Positions 4,546 through 5,638 of a stretch of 5,638 nucleotides of DNA are shown here, piece after piece. Numbering within the stretch: position 1 is the stretch's first letter; every line of letters starts with the position of its first letter. Location of the stretch: the NCBI GenBank assembly GCA_001780385.1, contig MFGW01000010.1, positions 14,682 through 20,319 of the forward strand, read 5' to 3'. This DNA is from Candidatus Fischerbacteria bacterium RBG_13_37_8 (GTDB taxonomy: Bacteria; Acidobacteriota; HRBIN11; MFGW01). Below the pieces are notes generated by a model. It was not told where the DNA came from. It did not search any database and worked only from the letters and a program-made list of their open reading frames with translations. Made by a program: the position numbers and the translations under genes.

Positions 4546-4552
4546 ATATTTT

Positions 4553-5638
4553 ATGAAATACGTACCAAGCATTTTTTTTCTATTGCTGATAGTATCAGGA
4601 ATTTATTCTACGGCCGCGGAGGAAGTGAAAGAGACAGACCTTCTCATTTTTTATAATGGAACGGTAATTACCATGGATGAAAAGAATCCTGAGGCAGAAG
4701 CAATAGTGTTAGCAGGAAATAAAATTATCTATGTAGGCTCAAATAAAGCTGCATTGAGTTATGATGGCAAAGGAAATGAATTAATTGATTTGAAAAGAGC
4801 GGCAGTATTTCCTGGTTTTACAGATGCACATATGCATTTGGTTAGCTTAGGAAAGTCCCTTGTAAGATTGAATTTAGTAGGAACAACATCAAAGCAAAAA
4901 ATACTGGAAATGGTCAAACAAATAGCTGAAAAAACAAAGCCTGGAGAATGGATTATAGGACGAGGTTGGGATCAAAATGATTGGGAGGTGAAAGAATTTC
5001 CCAGAGCAGCCGATTTGGATGCAGTAGTAACGGATTCACCGGTATATTTAACCAGGATTGATGGTCATGCAGCATGGGTAAATTCAAAAGCATTGGAATT
5101 AGCTGGAATAAATGAAGAAACACCAGACCCGGAAGGGGGGAAAATTTTAAGAGATGCCAATAAAAAAGCAATAGGTATTTTATTAGATTATGCAGAGGAT
5201 CTTATAACCGATGTGATGCCAGAGATTACTTCAGATGAAATAAGCGACTTTATGAAAAAGGGCATGCAGGCTTGTGTACAAAATGGTCTTACCATGGTAC
5301 ATGATGCAGGGGCAGACCTTAAAGAGATAAAAGTGTATGAAGATTTATTAAAAGAGGATACTTTATTACTCAGGTTGTATGTAATGCTAAGCGATGATGA
5401 AGAAACACTTGCTTATTATTTATCGAAAGGACCGCAAATTAATATGAAGGATCCTATGCTCACTATCAGGGCAATGAAATTATATGCGGATGGTGCATTG
5501 GGTTCGCGAGGTGCATTGTTTTTTCAGTCTTACACAGATGATCCGGACAATAGCGGCTTGATGCTTATCAAAGAGGATCAGTTGCGAAAAATGGTAAAAA
5601 AGGCTGATACTGATAATTGGCAATTGTGTACTCATGCT
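4553..5638 (+). CDS. Exported amidohydrolase family 3 (YtcJ-like) protein, 3' partial
   Basis: 362 codons are visible with no stop before the window edge; the family is usually about 530-570 residues, so roughly a third is missing. The N-terminus is a signal peptide: K2, a hydrophobic core at 6-18, and probable cleavage after Ala22 (STAA before EE), so it acts outside the cytoplasm. Next come the small beta domain strand LLIFYNGTVITMD and the metal-site motif FPGFTDAHMH with His93 and His95. Then come GRGWDQNDW (136-144), RIDGHAAW with His172, and KLYADGALGSRGA starting at Lys309. The visible end, CTHA, has His361, probably the next metal-ligand histidine (usually followed by IGD). The family hydrolyses amide, formamide or cyclic amide bonds in a metal-dependent TIM barrel; the substrate cannot be told. 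The gene stands alone after a structured spacer. The assignment is firm at family level only. Confidence 0.9.
   Translation, partial: MKYVPSIFFLLLIVSGIYSTAAEEVKETDLLIFYNGTVITMDEKNPEAEAIVLAGNKIIYVGSNKAALSYDGKGNELIDLKRAAVFPGFTDAHMHLVSLGKSLVRLNLVGTTSKQKILEMVKQIAEKTKPGEWIIGRGWDQNDWEVKEFPRAADLDAVVTDSPVYLTRIDGHAAWVNSKALELAGINEETPDPEGGKILRDANKKAIGILLDYAEDLITDVMPEITSDEISDFMKKGMQACVQNGLTMVHDAGADLKEIKVYEDLLKEDTLLLRLYVMLSDDEETLAYYLSKGPQINMKDPMLTIRAMKLYADGALGSRGALFFQSYTDDPDNSGLMLIKEDQLRKMVKKADTDNWQLCTHA

Larger units (their letters stand above)
4223..4552. other. Divergent intergenic region of about 330 bp
   Basis: The spacer separates the minus-strand GspG-like gene from the plus-strand amidohydrolase. 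It holds one promoter candidate per strand, the large inverted repeat pair, a small hairpin and the amidohydrolase ribosome site. The stretch 4260-4310 holds nothing clear beyond a weak CACAGAGG/ACAAGG run. Short open frames at 4349-4540 and 4453-4656 are created by the repeat or overlap the amidohydrolase and are not genes. Confidence 0.7.

Noticed and set aside
4349..4656. Two short plus-strand open frames around the second repeat cluster
   Set aside because: One consists largely of repeat sequence. The other runs out of frame into the signal-peptide region of the amidohydrolase. Neither has a motif.
4953..5171. 72-codon minus-strand open frame
   Set aside because: It is antisense to the amidohydrolase, whose motifs GWDQNDW and RIDGHAAW lie in this stretch.

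Overview
The window looks like a piece of an A+T-rich bacterial chromosome. The gene content (an FHA-GAF-SpoIIE-type phosphatase, a stand-alone receiver protein, a solitary pseudopilin-like protein) and the repeat-rich intergenic DNA remind me of a planctomycete of the anammox type (Brocadia-like). This is an inference from style only: there is no rRNA or other marker, and other environmental phyla cannot be excluded.

Layout, left to right. (a) 3-179, plus strand: the C-terminal end of an unrecognised protein. (b) 180-397: a spacer with three tandem copies of a roughly 40-bp hairpin unit and a further hairpin, leading into (c) 398-2197, plus strand: a 599-residue FHA-GAF-PP2C (SpoIIE/RsbU type) serine/threonine phosphatase. 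(d) 3079-2177, minus strand: a PfkB/ribokinase-family kinase whose 3' end overlaps the phosphatase gene by 21 bp. (e) 3080-3396: no credible gene; it holds a 9-bp tandem repeat and a long G-rich heptanucleotide microsatellite. (f) 4222-3397, minus strand: a probable two-gene unit, a membrane-anchored GspG-like protein followed 37 bp later by a CheY-like receiver protein. (g) 4223-4552: a divergent intergenic region with a possible promoter on each strand and a large inverted pair of the same hairpin unit seen in (b). (h) 4553 to the window end, plus strand: an exported amidohydrolase (family 3, YtcJ-like), cut off by the window edge.

The genes do not form an obvious pathway. The phosphatase and the receiver protein are both signalling outputs that need partners (a histidine kinase, and an anti-sigma-factor/STAS or FHA partner) not present here. 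The kinase and the amidohydrolase are metabolic enzymes of unknown substrate.

The most interesting signal is non-coding. A hairpin-unit family occurs five times in the two spacers. Its outer arms are conserved and its stem-forming cores differ in sequence while still folding. Both clusters lie just upstream of a plus-strand gene. It has the look of a small mobile or RNA-structured repeat; I found no complete new defence or enzymatic system in this window.
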